Shown: positions 7,784 through 16,724, counted from the stretch's first letter. The stretch: DNA of 64,000 nt from JAYFQF01 sp034927285 (GCA_034927285.1 JAYFQF010000001.1:62001-126000), one strand, 5' to 3'. Made by a program: numbers and translations. The notes: generated by a model not told the origin, from the sequence alone.

Positions 7784-9327
7784 AAATTGTCAGTGCCAAA
7801 GATATACGGATGCTGGATCAGTGGGCTGTCCGGCAAAGACATATTCCCGAGCTGATCCTGATGGAAAACGCCGGCCGGGCTGTGGCAGAGCATGCCCTGG
7901 CCTATCTGGAGCCCGGCAAAAACCAGGTGGTGGTCGTGGCGGGCAAGGGAAACAACGGCGGCGACGGCCTGGTAGCGGCCCGGCACCTGCATCAGCGGGG
8001 CGCCGACGTCCGGCTTTTCCTTTTGCATACGCCGGAGGATTTCTCTGCCAGCGCCGCGGAGAACTGGGCCTTTATCGAGGCCACAGGCCTGCGCTGGTAT
8101 GTGCTGAAAGATAAAAACAGCTTCTATCCGTTGAAGCTTTGCCTGGAGACGGCGGCAGTGGCTGTGGACGCGATGCTGGGCAGCGGCGCCCACGGGCCCC
8201 TGGAAGGAAATTATCTGGCGGCGGCCCAGTCCCTGAACGCAGGAGCTGCGCCGATCCTTTCGGTGGACATGCCTACCGGCGTGGACGGCGATACGGGACA
8301 GGCGGCGGAAGGCGCCATAAAAGCCAGGGAAACCGTGACCTTTGCTTACGGCAAACAAGGACTTTTCATTTATCCCGGCCGTGAACTGGCCGGAAAGGTG
8401 GCGGTGGAGGATATCTCGCTGCCGGTGGAAGGTCAGGAGCTTTTGGAAAATCCTACGATCTGGGTGGACGAGAGCTATGCCAGGGGACTGCTTCCCGAAG
8501 TTAAGACCGATAGTTTTAAAGGCAGCTTCGGCCACGTGCTTTCCGTAGCCGGTTCCCGGGGCATGATGGGGGCGGCGTTTTTGGCTGCCCGCTCCGCCTT
8601 GCGCAGCGGCGCCGGGCTGGTGACCTCGGCGGTGCCGGATTCTTTGGCCGACGGCTTCGACCTGGCCTTTGCCGAAGGCATGACTTTAGCTCTGCCGGAG
8701 GAGGAGGGGACCTTGGCGCCGTCGGCGGCGGAAGAACTGTTTTTGGCGGCGGAGAAAAAGAGCGTTATCCTCTTTGGCCCCGGTATGCCGCAGAAAAAAG
8801 GGCTGACCTCCCTGCTCAGGGAACTGCTGCCGGCGGTGAAAAAGCCCGTAGTGGTGGATGCCGGCGGCCTCTGGGCCCTGGCTCAGGATAAGGCCATGGC
8901 GGGAGTGAAATCCGGACCGCTGATTTTGACGCCTCATCCCGGCGAACTGGCCCTGCTTTTGGGCAGCACCGCGGAGACGGTCCAAAAAGACCGGGTAAAC
9001 GCCGTAAGGAAGGCGGCCAGGGATTTCGGCGCCGTGGTGATTCTGAAAGGCGCTTCTTCTTTGGTGGCCGACGAAAACGGAAGCTTATTCATTAATTCTA
9101 CCGGCAGCCCGGCTCTGGCCACCGCCGGAAGCGGCGATGTGCTGGCCGGCGCGGTGGCGGCCTGGATCGCTCAGGGCCTTGAACCTTTGGAAGCGGCGGT
9201 ATTGGCTACCTATCTTCATGGGCTGGCCGGGGGGCTGCTGCGGGAAAAAATGGGGCTGCGGGGAGGCCTTTCCGGCGAAGTGGCGGAACTGCTGCCTCTG
9301 GCCCTCAAGGAATTAAGCCGGTCCTGA
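7780..9327 (+). CDS. nnr: Bifunctional NAD(P)H-hydrate epimerase/dehydratase
   Basis: 515 residues, full length for the fused enzyme. The N-terminal YjeF-type epimerase half (about 1-215) has GKGNNGGDGLVAARHL and DMPTGVDGDTG. The C-terminal ADP-dependent dehydratase half (about 225-515) has AGSRGMMGAAFLAARSALR, LTPHPGELALL and the nucleotide-binding TAGSGDVLAG. It repairs hydrated NADH and NADPH in the cytoplasm. Start ATG 7780 overlaps acpS. Confidence 0.95.
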   Translation: MKIVSAKDIRMLDQWAVRQRHIPELILMENAGRAVAEHALAYLEPGKNQVVVVAGKGNNGGDGLVAARHLHQRGADVRLFLLHTPEDFSASAAENWAFIEATGLRWYVLKDKNSFYPLKLCLETAAVAVDAMLGSGAHGPLEGNYLAAAQSLNAGAAPILSVDMPTGVDGDTGQAAEGAIKARETVTFAYGKQGLFIYPGRELAGKVAVEDISLPVEGQELLENPTIWVDESYARGLLPEVKTDSFKGSFGHVLSVAGSRGMMGAAFLAARSALRSGAGLVTSAVPDSLADGFDLAFAEGMTLALPEEEGTLAPSAAEELFLAAEKKSVILFGPGMPQKKGLTSLLRELLPAVKKPVVVDAGGLWALAQDKAMAGVKSGPLILTPHPGELALLLGSTAETVQKDRVNAVRKAARDFGAVVILKGASSLVADENGSLFINSTGSPALATAGSGDVLAGAVAAWIAQGLEPLEAAVLATYLHGLAGGLLREKMGLRGGLSGEVAELLPLALKELSRS

Positions 9328-9519
9328 GATAAGCAGGTGAAGGATAGCGCGATAAAAGATTGAAGGACAAGCCGGCAGCAGGTTGCCCCTGGCCGGTTAA
9401 AAAGCCTGTGGGCACCGGGCGCGGCGGCGGAGAATAAAGCGGCAATGAAAATAAGAGACAGGGTACGTACGGCAAAGAACGCGTACGTTAAGGAACAGAG
9501 TAAGGGAGATTTCAGATCA

Positions 9520-10683
9520 ATGGTATATAAAGCAATCGCAGGAGCGGAGATCCATCCGGTGGAAGGTCCGGCCCTGGCGGCCGGGACGATCCTTTGGCAA
9601 GAAAACAAAATCCTGGCGGTGGGCGGGAGCGTGGATCTGCCGGAAGACACGGAGGTCATTGACGGGAAGGGCCTGGTGGTGACCCCCGGCTTGATTGACG
9701 CCCATACCCATATCGGGATTCAGGAAGAGATCTATGAGTATGAAGGGGATGATCTGAACGAGGCCGGCGAGTCGGCGGTGACGCCGGAGATGCGGGCCAT
9801 CGACGGGATCAATCCCTATGACCTGGCTTTTACCGACGCCCTTTCCGGCGGCGTCACCACGGTAATGATCGCTCCGGGCAGCGCCAACGTGATCGGCGGT
9901 TCCGTCTGCGTGCTGAAGACCGCCGGGCCGGAACTGGATGAAATGATGCTGGACCCCGAGGCCGGCGTCAAGGTGGCCTTCGGGGAGAACCCTAAACGGG
10001 TGTATTCCGAACTGAAAAAGCTGCCCGGCACCCGTATGGGCATTGCCGCCCTTTTGCGGCAGTCCCTGGTGGATGCCCAGGACTATTGCAGGAAAAAAGC
10101 AAAGGACGCCGAAGAAGGCGAGGTCTTTGAACGGGATCTTGGCCTGGAGCTTTTGGTGCGGCTCTTAAACCGGGAAATCCCCCTGCGGGCTCATGCCCAC
10201 CGGGCCGACGACCTGTATACCGCTATTCGTATCGCCCGGGAATTTAACCTTCGCCTGGTGCTGGAGCACGGCACCGAGGCCGGCAAGCTGATTCCGGTAC
10301 TCCGGAAAGAGGGGATCCCCGTGGTGGTGGGCCCGAGCTTTGCCAACCGGGCCAAGGTGGAAATGGAAAACATCGGCTGGCAGACGGTAAAGGAGCTGTT
10401 GGACGGCGGGGTGCTGGTGTCCCTGATTACCGACCACAGTTGCACGCCCATCCAGTATCTGTCCCTTTGCGCGGCCATGACGGTACGCTACGGGCTGACC
10501 TGGGACCAGGCTCTGGAGACGATTACCATAAACCCGGCCCGGATCCTGGGCCAGGAAAAACGGCTGGGCTCGTTAGTCCCCGGAAAGGATGCTGATTTCG
10601 CGGTTTTTGACGGCGATCCCTTTCATTACCGGAGCCATTGCGTAAAGACCTTCGTTAACGGAAAATTGGCCTGGCAAAAATAA
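9520..10683 (+). CDS. Amidohydrolase family protein (imidazolonepropionase-like)
   Basis: 387 residues from ATG 9520, preceded by AAGGGAG about 11 bases upstream; an earlier ATG at 9445 has only a weak site. It has the metal-dependent amidohydrolase fold: HTHIGIQEE metal site after VVTPGLIDAH, LRAHAHRADD near residue 222, LVLEHGTEAG near 243, and LITDHSCTP near 302. The C-terminus has the composite beta-sandwich pattern (LGSLVPGKDADFAVFDGDP). This group hydrolyses cyclic amides or dipeptides, but the substrate is not known. It stands alone between nnr and tsaE. Confidence 0.85.
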   Translation: MVYKAIAGAEIHPVEGPALAAGTILWQENKILAVGGSVDLPEDTEVIDGKGLVVTPGLIDAHTHIGIQEEIYEYEGDDLNEAGESAVTPEMRAIDGINPYDLAFTDALSGGVTTVMIAPGSANVIGGSVCVLKTAGPELDEMMLDPEAGVKVAFGENPKRVYSELKKLPGTRMGIAALLRQSLVDAQDYCRKKAKDAEEGEVFERDLGLELLVRLLNREIPLRAHAHRADDLYTAIRIAREFNLRLVLEHGTEAGKLIPVLRKEGIPVVVGPSFANRAKVEMENIGWQTVKELLDGGVLVSLITDHSCTPIQYLSLCAAMTVRYGLTWDQALETITINPARILGQEKRLGSLVPGKDADFAVFDGDPFHYRSHCVKTFVNGKLAWQK

Positions 10684-10687
10684 AGTG

Positions 10688-10774
10688 CCGCGGTTTTGCT
10701 GAAACCGCGGCCCCGCGGACCGGGCCCGGTGAAGGCGGCAAGGCCGTGACCTTTTATGGCTGAAACCGCGGCCC
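10688..10774. repeat. GC-rich hairpin plus direct repeat between amidohydrolase gene and tsaE
   Basis: CCGCGGTTT (10688-10696) and AAACCGCGG (10702-10710) form a 9-base stem directly after the amidohydrolase stop. No T-run follows, so it is at best a weak terminator or pause. The right arm with its flank, GCTGAAACCGCGGCCC (10698-10713), is repeated exactly at 10759-10774. Confidence 0.6.
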
Positions 10775-10803
10775 GGGGAAAACGACAGAAAAGAGGAAGC
10801 GCT

Positions 10804-11397
10804 TTGGAAGAGCTGAATGTGTTCAGCGCGTCTTGCCGGGAGACGCGCCAAATAGCCTTGAGTTTGGCGCGGCTGTTGGCGGAAGGGGATTTTCTGGCCC
10901 TGGAGGGAGACCTGGGGGCCGGCAAAACCTGCTTTGTCAAAGGGCTGGCCGAGGGGCTGGAGGCTCCGGTTACGGTGACCAGCCCTACCTTTACGCTGAT
11001 CCATGAATATTTGGGGGGAAGGCTCCCCCTTTATCATTTTGACGTTTACCGGCTGAAACGGCAGGAAGAGCTGGAGGGGCTGGGCTACGAGGAATATTTT
11101 TACGGCGACGGCGTCTGCGCGGTGGAATGGAGCGACTTAATCCGGCGTTATCTGCCCAAGGATTATCTGCTGCTGCGTTTTCTTCGCACCGGTGAAGAAA
11201 TGACCGGGGGCGGGGCTCCTGCCGGGCAAGACCGGGCGGCGGCCGGCGGGAAGGAAGGAGCCGGCTTTGGGGGGGCGGACCCGCTTCAGGCGGCGGACAG
11301 CCCGCCGGAACCCCGGCGGCTGAATATCACGGCGAATGGGCTCCGCAGCCGGCAGCTGCTGGAGGAGCTTGATCTGGCGCTGAAAAACAGGCCGTAA
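10804..11397 (+). CDS. tsaE: tRNA t6A biosynthesis ATPase TsaE
   Basis: 197 residues from the TTG at 10804, chosen because AGAGGAAG lies 5 bases upstream. Earlier in-frame starts run through a GC-rich repeat. Motifs: Walker A GDLGAGKTCFVKGLAEGL, TSPTFTLIHEY, and YHFDVYRLKRQEELEGLGY. TsaE acts with TsaB and TsaD in threonylcarbamoylation of tRNA A37. It is longer than usual because of a Gly/Ala/Glu-rich insert of about 45 residues (after RTGEEM) before the final beta strand. tsaB, rimI and tsaD follow. Confidence 0.92.
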   Translation: MEELNVFSASCRETRQIALSLARLLAEGDFLALEGDLGAGKTCFVKGLAEGLEAPVTVTSPTFTLIHEYLGGRLPLYHFDVYRLKRQEELEGLGYEEYFYGDGVCAVEWSDLIRRYLPKDYLLLRFLRTGEEMTGGGAPAGQDRAAAGGKEGAGFGGADPLQAADSPPEPRRLNITANGLRSRQLLEELDLALKNRP

Positions 11398-11535
11398 TTT
11401 ACGCAAAGAATCCCCGGGGTAAAAAAACAGCCTTTGGGCTGCTTAAGGGAATAAGCCCAGGAACTGCCGGATGAGCCGCGGGAGAAAGACGGCGGAAGGA
11501 TCGGGCGGGAGAAACTGTGGAGTAAGAGGGATAAT

Positions 11536-12294
11536 ATGCTGATTTTAGGAATTGAAAGCGCCACGCCGGTGGCATCCGTGGCCTTGGTGGATGAAAAGGG
11601 CCTTTTGGGTGAAATTAATCTGAATCTGGGGCTGACGCATTCCGAGCAGCTTCTGCCCACCATCGACAGCTTGCTGAAGCAGTGCCGCCGGACCATAAAA
11701 GAGGTGACGGCGGTGGCGGTATCGGCAGGCCCCGGTTCCTTTACCGGCCTGCGCATCGGCATGGCCACCGCCAAGGGCCTGGCCCAGGGCGGCGGCCTTA
11801 AGCTCCTGGCCGTGCCTACCTTGGAAGCCATGGCGCGGCAGCTCATGGGCCTGGGGTATTTGGTAGGGCCCATGCAAAACGCCCGGCGGAATCAGGTGTA
11901 CGCCGGGCTGTACCGCTGGAGCGCCGACAGCCTCTTCACTTTTGTCCAGGAGCGGCGCCCCGGCAAGAAAGAGCGCTCTTATGCCGACAACGGCGTGGTG
12001 CCCTGGCAGTTGGAATGCCTGATCCAGCCGGCAGCCTGGTCCGTGGAGGAATGGGCGGCCCAGGTGGAGCCCTTTTGCTGGCAGACCGGCCGGCAGGCGG
12101 CTTTCCTGGGGGACGGAGCCACGGCTTACCAGGCCGACTGGCAAAGGCTCCTGGATGAGCAGGCGGTGATCCTGCCGCCGGTATTGAGCCTGCCCCGGGC
12201 TTCCTATGTGGCCCTGGCGGCCCAGGAGCGGCTGGAGCGGGGCCAGTCCGACCGGCTGTTTGACGCCGGACTGATTTATATCCGCGGCATTTAG
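11536..12294 (+). CDS. tsaB: tRNA t6A biosynthesis protein TsaB
   Basis: 252 residues, with ILGIESATPVASVAL at the N-terminus and the family hallmark SAGPGSFTGLRIGMATAKGL near residue 63. TsaB is an ASKHA-fold scaffold that dimerises with TsaD in t6A37 synthesis. AGTAAGAGGGATAAT precedes the ATG, giving a fair ribosome site. The 138 bases before it hold only a small hairpin (CAGCCTTTGGGCTG). Confidence 0.94.
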   Translation: MLILGIESATPVASVALVDEKGLLGEINLNLGLTHSEQLLPTIDSLLKQCRRTIKEVTAVAVSAGPGSFTGLRIGMATAKGLAQGGGLKLLAVPTLEAMARQLMGLGYLVGPMQNARRNQVYAGLYRWSADSLFTFVQERRPGKKERSYADNGVVPWQLECLIQPAAWSVEEWAAQVEPFCWQTGRQAAFLGDGATAYQADWQRLLDEQAVILPPVLSLPRASYVALAAQERLERGQSDRLFDAGLIYIRGI

Positions 12295-12371
12295 CAGGGC
12301 ATCTCCTTTTGGCGTTATCCTTTGTAAGCGTCAGCCCCGATAACCTTCGTAAAGATGAGGAAGCACGATAT

Positions 12372-12875
12372 ATGACAGCCTATGATATCCGTTTGATGCA
12401 GGAAAAAGATATCCCTCAGATCGCTGAAATTGAAAAACTGGTTTTCCCCAGTCCCTGGTCCGCGGCGGCGCTGAAAAGCGAGCTGGAGGATAATGTGATG
12501 GCCAACTATCTGGTGCTGGTGGAGCCCGGGGAAGATCCGGCGGCGGTGGAAAAAGTGCTGGGCTACGGCGGCATCTGGAAGATCTTTGACGAGGGGCATA
12601 TTACCAATATTGCGGTCCACCCCGATTATCAGGGCAAAAAACTGGGCCGCTTTTTGCTGTACGCCATGATGGATTGGTGCAGGGCAAACGGCCTGGCCCA
12701 TATGACCCTGGAGGTACGGCCCAGTAACCAAAGGGCCCTGGCCTTGTATAAAAAAACCGGGTTTGAGGAAGTGGGCCGCCGCAAGGGCTATTACGAGGAA
12801 AATAATGAGGACGCCATCATCATGTGGCTGCATTTCGACAAAGAAAAAAGCCGGGGAGGCAAGACCGATGACTGA
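12372..12875 (+). CDS. rimI: Ribosomal-protein-alanine N-acetyltransferase RimI
   Basis: 167 residues from ATG 12372, with GATGAGGAAG about 9 bases upstream; a longer in-frame start at 12309 lacks this. GNAT fold with the acetyl-CoA loop VHPDYQGKKLGRFLL near residue 86, LEVRPSNQRALALYKKTGF near residue 114, and RRKGYY. It acetylates the N-terminus of S18 or another target. The 3' end overlaps tsaD by 8 bases. tsaB-rimI-tsaD is a common order in Bacillota. Confidence 0.92.
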   Translation: MTAYDIRLMQEKDIPQIAEIEKLVFPSPWSAAALKSELEDNVMANYLVLVEPGEDPAAVEKVLGYGGIWKIFDEGHITNIAVHPDYQGKKLGRFLLYAMMDWCRANGLAHMTLEVRPSNQRALALYKKTGFEEVGRRKGYYEENNEDAIIMWLHFDKEKSRGGKTDD

Positions 12876-14040
12876 AAAGATAAGGGAGGCCCAAGGGCCG
12901 GAATTTACCTGGATCATGGCGGTTGAAAGCAGCTGCGATGAAACCGCAGTGGCGATACTCAAAGACGGCAAGACCCTGGCGGCCAATGTGGTCGCTTCGC
13001 AGATCCCGGTCCATCAGGCCTTTGGGGGCGTGGTGCCGGAAATCGCTTCCCGGCAGCATATGGAGGTTATTAACCGCCTGGTGGAGGAAGCCTTAAAGGA
13101 AGCCGGCATCGGCCTGGGCGATCTGGAAGGGATCGTAGTGGCCAAAGGACCGGGCCTGGTAGGCGCGCTGCTGGTGGGGGTCAGCACCGCCAAAGCTCTT
13201 GCCTACAGTCTCGACATCCCCCTTTTGGGCGTAAATCATATGGAAGGTCATATTTATGCCAACTGGCTGAGCCATGGAGATATTCAGTTCCCCCTTCTGG
13301 GTCTGATCGTTTCCGGGGGGCATACGGCGCTGATGCTTTTGGAGGGACATGGCAGTTACCGGCTCCTGGGCCAGACCCGGGACGACGCTGCCGGCGAGGC
13401 CTATGATAAAGTAGCCCGGGCTATGGGACTGGGCTATCCCGGCGGTCCGCTGATCGACGGGCTGGCTCTGGATTGGCAGGCCCGCCGGCAGGCGGAGACT
13501 GAGGCGGCGGAAAGAGAAGCCGCCGTCTTGGCCGGTGAACCCGCCGGGGGAAGAAGCCTGCCGGCGGAAGGGGACGCCGCCGGCAAAAGCCGGATTTCCG
13601 AAAGGCAGGTTTACCAGCTGCCCCGGGCCTACCTGGAGCCGGGCTCCTGGGATTTCAGCTTCAGCGGCCTGAAGACGGCGGTGCTGAACATCCTGAATCA
13701 AGCCAAAATGCAGGACCGGCAGGTGGACCGGGCCGCCCTGGCCGCCGCCTTTCAGGACAGCGTCACCGGCGTGCTGACGGACAAGACCTTGGCGGCGGCC
13801 AAGGCTCTCGGCTGCCGCCAGGTGCTTCTGGCCGGCGGCGTGGCGGCCAACCGGGGCCTGCGGCAGCGGATGGGCCGGGCCTGCGCCGCCGCAGGATTGA
13901 CCCTGTATTATCCGGAACCCCATTTTTGTACCGATAATGCGGCCATGGTGGCGGCTGCCGGGTACTACCGCCTGCGGGCCGGCCAAAGGGACGGCCTTAC
14001 ATTAAACGCTTTCCCTTCTCTTGGAATGGAGGATATGTAA
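12868..14040 (+). CDS. tsaD: tRNA t6A threonylcarbamoyltransferase TsaD
   Basis: 390 residues from ATG 12868, with GGGGAGG 8 bases upstream; the frame opens earlier but only inside rimI. Motifs: ESSCDETAVAIL, metal-ligand HMEGHIYANWL, VSGGHTALML, and the ASKHA nucleotide loops ending LLAGGVAANRGLR. It is longer than the usual 330-345 residues because of a Glu/Ala/Gly-rich insert of about 45 residues (after LDWQARRQ) before the substrate domain resumes at YQLPRAYLE. With TsaE, TsaB and TsaC (not in this window) it makes t6A37. Confidence 0.95.
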   Translation: MTEKIREAQGPEFTWIMAVESSCDETAVAILKDGKTLAANVVASQIPVHQAFGGVVPEIASRQHMEVINRLVEEALKEAGIGLGDLEGIVVAKGPGLVGALLVGVSTAKALAYSLDIPLLGVNHMEGHIYANWLSHGDIQFPLLGLIVSGGHTALMLLEGHGSYRLLGQTRDDAAGEAYDKVARAMGLGYPGGPLIDGLALDWQARRQAETEAAEREAAVLAGEPAGGRSLPAEGDAAGKSRISERQVYQLPRAYLEPGSWDFSFSGLKTAVLNILNQAKMQDRQVDRAALAAAFQDSVTGVLTDKTLAAAKALGCRQVLLAGGVAANRGLRQRMGRACAAAGLTLYYPEPHFCTDNAAMVAAAGYYRLRAGQRDGLTLNAFPSLGMEDM

Positions 14041-14131
14041 TTTCATAGCCCAGGCTAATGCAATTTTTTTCACATCCCGGCATAATTCAAGATGCAAGGG
14101 CATAAAATAAAGCTTGTCATTTTGTGAATGC

Positions 14132-14195
14132 TGTGGATAAAGAAGTGAAAAACCCGGCGAATAAGGCTTTTACCTGTGGATAACCTTGTGGATTG
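14132..14195 (-). promoter_or_regulatory. Cluster of DnaA boxes next to an AT-rich stretch
   Basis: TGTGGATAA at 14132-14140 and 14175-14183 are the exact complement of the consensus DnaA box TTATCCACA, in the same orientation and 43 bases apart. TGTGGATTG at 14187-14195 is a one-mismatch-type third site. An AT-rich run follows (14210-14260). The whole interval 14041-14355 carries no gene. It may be a DnaA-regulated promoter for the gene at 14356 or a titration site. It is not an obvious oriC, because dnaA, dnaN and similar genes are absent. Confidence 0.55.
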
Positions 14196-14355
14196 TGTGA
14201 ATAGTTTTCTTCGGCAATGAATAATGAGTTATTTTGTAAAAAAATATTATACTGTATACGAAAAGCAGGAGATTCAGCGCCTGATCGCGAATTAATGAAA
14301 GTGATTTGCAAAAGTGCGACTCATCATTGATGAGCGAAAAAAGGAGGAAGACATA

Positions 14356-14793
14356 ATGGTAGTAGATCCTTACAAAACCGGTATGTTTAAGAAAGACCCT
14401 TATTATAAGAAAAAGGTTTGTGAAGGCGAGCTCTGCGTGGTCCTGGACGGCAGGTTTGAAAGCCGGGGGCTGCAGCTGATGACTCCTCCCTCCCGGGCTT
14501 TTCTGAAAGGCGAAATCCATGAACTGATCGTAACCGACGAGCAGGAGGCCAAACCCGGCTCTGAAGTAAATAAAATTGCTTACTGGGGCTTTTTTGAAGT
14601 CACTCACGCCACGGTTGTGGCCGTAAACGACGAAATCACCATCGGCGGAAAATGTGTAGGCCGTATCGCGGGATTCGATGAGACCCATATGCCCAATCAC
14701 CTGAACGTCGTCATCAAGTCTGAGGAGCGGGTACCCGGCGCCGAGCTGGGCCTGGAGCTTGGAGACAAGGTTCGCATAGTAAAAAAAGCGTAA
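14356..14793 (+). CDS. Conserved protein of unknown function
   Basis: 145 residues from ATG 14356, with AAAGGAGGAAG 7 bases upstream. I do not recognise the family. It has no signal peptide, no membrane helix and no cysteine motif beyond CEGELCVV near residue 22. The C-terminal half reads like a small beta-rich domain (VVAVNDEITIGGKCVGRIAGFD, then LELGDKVRIVKK). It is followed after 61 bases by an FAD oxidoreductase gene and then a ridA gene, so it probably belongs to the same transcription unit. A role as a partner or chaperone of the oxidoreductase is a guess. Confidence 0.75.
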   Translation: MVVDPYKTGMFKKDPYYKKKVCEGELCVVLDGRFESRGLQLMTPPSRAFLKGEIHELIVTDEQEAKPGSEVNKIAYWGFFEVTHATVVAVNDEITIGGKCVGRIAGFDETHMPNHLNVVIKSEERVPGAELGLELGDKVRIVKKA

Positions 14794-14854
14794 GGGTTTC
14801 AATGGATTATAAACCAACGAAGAATTTTTAAAAGTCGAAAGGGTGGGTTTTACT

Positions 14855-16135
14855 ATGGTAAAAGTTGTTGTTGTTGGCGGCGGCTGGTCCGGCTGCGGCG
14901 CTGCTATCGCTGCCGCTAAGGCAGGCGCTCAGGTTACTCTGCTGGAAAGAACCGATATGTTGCTGGGTACCGGTCTGGTAGGCGGCATCATGAGAAACAA
15001 TGGTCGTTTCACCGCCACCGAGGAAGCTATCGCGATGGGCGCCAATGAGCTGTTTGATGCTACCGACGCCACTGCCCGGCACAAAAACCTGGATTTCCCC
15101 GGTCATAAGCATTCCAGCTTGTACGATGTAGCCAAGATCGAGCCTGCCGTTGAGCATAAGCTGACGGAAGCCGGCGTGGACTGGCATCTGGAAGCCCGTT
15201 TTGCCGATGTGGTGATGGACGGCAAAAAAATCAAAGCGGTAAAAACCGAAGACGGCACCACCTATGAGGCTGATATTTTTGTGGACTGCACCGGTACCGC
15301 CGGCCCTCAGGGCAACTGCATGAAGTACGGCCAGGGTTGCGGCATGTGTATCCTGCGCTGTCCTTCCTTCGGTCCCCGGGTCAGCCTGGCCGGCAAAGCC
15401 GGCGCTCCCGAATTCATGGGCAAAAAAGGCGACGGCTCCTACGGCGCCATGTCCGGTTCCTGCAAGCTGTTCAAAGAATCTCTCTCCAAGGAAATCCAGG
15501 ACGAGCTGAACAGCAAGGGCGTGGCGGTTATCCCCATTCCCCAGCATCTGCGGAAATCCGGCGTTCTGGCCAAGAAAGCCTGCCAGCAGTACGCCCTGCC
15601 GGAGTTTGAACAGAATGTCATCCTGTTGGATACCGGTCATGCCAAATTGATGACTCCTTATTATCCTTTGCACAACCTGCGTCAGATTCCCGGCTTTGAA
15701 GATGCCCGGTTCGAAGATCCCTATGCCGGCGGCAGAGCCAACTCCATGCGTTACATGGCCGTTTCTTACCGGGACAACCACCTGAAGGTTGAGGGTGTGG
15801 AAAACCTCTTCTGCGGCGGTGAAAAAGCCGGGCTCCTGGTTGGTCATACCGAAGCCATCGTCACCGGTTACCTGGCCGGCGCCAACGCCGTCCGTTATGC
15901 CGCAGGCAAAGAACTGATCGAGATCCCCACCACTTTGGCCATCGGCGATGCTATCGACTATGTCGGCAAGCAGATGCGTACCGAAGATGGGATCAAATTC
16001 AAATACACCTTCTCCGGCTCCGTTTACTTCAAACGGATGCAGGAACTGGGTCTGTACACCACCGACGTAGCCGCCATTAAGGACAGAGTGAAAAAGGCCG
16101 GTGTGGAAGGCGTTTACAATCAAAAGGTTTGCTAA
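14855..16135 (+). CDS. FAD-dependent oxidoreductase (GidA/MnmG-like fold)
   Basis: 426 residues from ATG 14855 (AAAGGGTGGG upstream). The N-terminal dinucleotide-binding motif is VVVGGGWSGCGAAIAAAKAG followed by TLLERTD. The second FAD contact is DIFVDCTGTAGPQG. A cysteine-rich stretch, GQGCGMCILRCPSFGPRV near residue 160, is unusual and could bind a metal or be redox active. The C-terminal FAD contact is NLFCGGEKAGLLVGHTEA near residue 325. It resembles the FAD part of MnmG but lacks its tRNA-binding parts, so tRNA modification is unlikely. With RidA downstream it may oxidise an amino or imino compound; this is inference. Confidence 0.8.
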   Translation: MVKVVVVGGGWSGCGAAIAAAKAGAQVTLLERTDMLLGTGLVGGIMRNNGRFTATEEAIAMGANELFDATDATARHKNLDFPGHKHSSLYDVAKIEPAVEHKLTEAGVDWHLEARFADVVMDGKKIKAVKTEDGTTYEADIFVDCTGTAGPQGNCMKYGQGCGMCILRCPSFGPRVSLAGKAGAPEFMGKKGDGSYGAMSGSCKLFKESLSKEIQDELNSKGVAVIPIPQHLRKSGVLAKKACQQYALPEFEQNVILLDTGHAKLMTPYYPLHNLRQIPGFEDARFEDPYAGGRANSMRYMAVSYRDNHLKVEGVENLFCGGEKAGLLVGHTEAIVTGYLAGANAVRYAAGKELIEIPTTLAIGDAIDYVGKQMRTEDGIKFKYTFSGSVYFKRMQELGLYTTDVAAIKDRVKKAGVEGVYNQKVC

Positions 16136-16186
16136 TTCGTAAAAGTTGTTGTACAATATATAGTGACTGAGTTAAGTCCCGCTTGC

Positions 16187-16216
16187 TTAGCCTGCCGGTT
16201 TCTGCCGGCAGGCTAA
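16187..16216 (+). promoter_or_regulatory. Intercistronic hairpin before ridA
   Basis: TTAGCCTGCCGG (16187-16198) and CCGGCAGGCTAA (16205-16216) form a perfect 12-base stem with a 6-base loop. It is followed by a partial copy of the arm (TGGCAGGCTGA) and no T-run. It lies between the oxidoreductase and ridA genes and could be an mRNA-stability or partial termination element. Confidence 0.6.
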
Positions 16217-16262
16217 CTGGCAGGCTGACCAAATTATTTTTATATTGAAAGGATGATCTATC

Positions 16263-16724
16263 ATGTCTCAGGTTGAAAAGAAACTTGCTGAATTGGGTCT
16301 CAAACTTCCCAGCGTGGCCAAGCCCGTTGCCGCTTATGTTCCCGGTGTAAAAGACGGTAAATATATCTATACCGCCGGTCAGGTTCCCTTTGTTGATGGT
16401 AAAGTCGCTTATGAAGGCCATGTTGGCGGCGAATGCTCCCCTGAAGACGCTTATGAAGCTGCTAAGATCTGCGCCCTGAATTGCCTGGCTATCGTAAAAG
16501 ATCTGGCCGGCGATCTGGACAATGTTGAGCAGGTAATCAAAGTTGTCGGTTTCGTCAGCAGCGCTCCCGGCTTCAACGGCCAGCCCAAGGTCATTAACGG
16601 CGCTTCCGAGCTGATCGGTCAGTTGTTCGGCGCAAAAGGCGCTCATGCCAGAAGCGCTGTCGGCGTAAACGAACTGCCTTTGAACGTTCCCTGCGAAGTG
16701 GAATTAATCGTTAAAGTTAAATAA
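16263..16724 (+). CDS. RidA family protein (reactive enamine/imine deaminase)
   Basis: 153 residues of the YjgF/YER057c/UK114 fold, of the longer subgroup. Motifs: YIYTAGQVPFVDGKVAYEGHV, CALNCLAIVKDLAGDLDNV and the C-terminal GAHARSAVGVNELPLNVPCEVEL, in which the arginine and the glutamate-bearing strand match the active-site region of RidA. RidA hydrolyses 2-aminoacrylate and related imines made by PLP or flavin enzymes. ATG 16263 follows GAAAGGATG. A strong terminator follows the stop. Confidence 0.9.
   Translation: MSQVEKKLAELGLKLPSVAKPVAAYVPGVKDGKYIYTAGQVPFVDGKVAYEGHVGGECSPEDAYEAAKICALNCLAIVKDLAGDLDNVEQVIKVVGFVSSAPGFNGQPKVINGASELIGQLFGAKGAHARSAVGVNELPLNVPCEVELIVKVK

Noticed and set aside
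14041..14355. Possible chromosomal origin because of DnaA boxes and AT-rich DNA
   Set aside because: No dnaA, dnaN, recF or gyr genes and only two to three boxes; reported as a box cluster instead.
14828..16156. Long minus-strand frame of about 440 codons opposite the FAD oxidoreductase
   Set aside because: The plus strand has FAD-binding motifs and a ribosome site. The minus frame exists because of GC-rich codon bias and shows no known motif.
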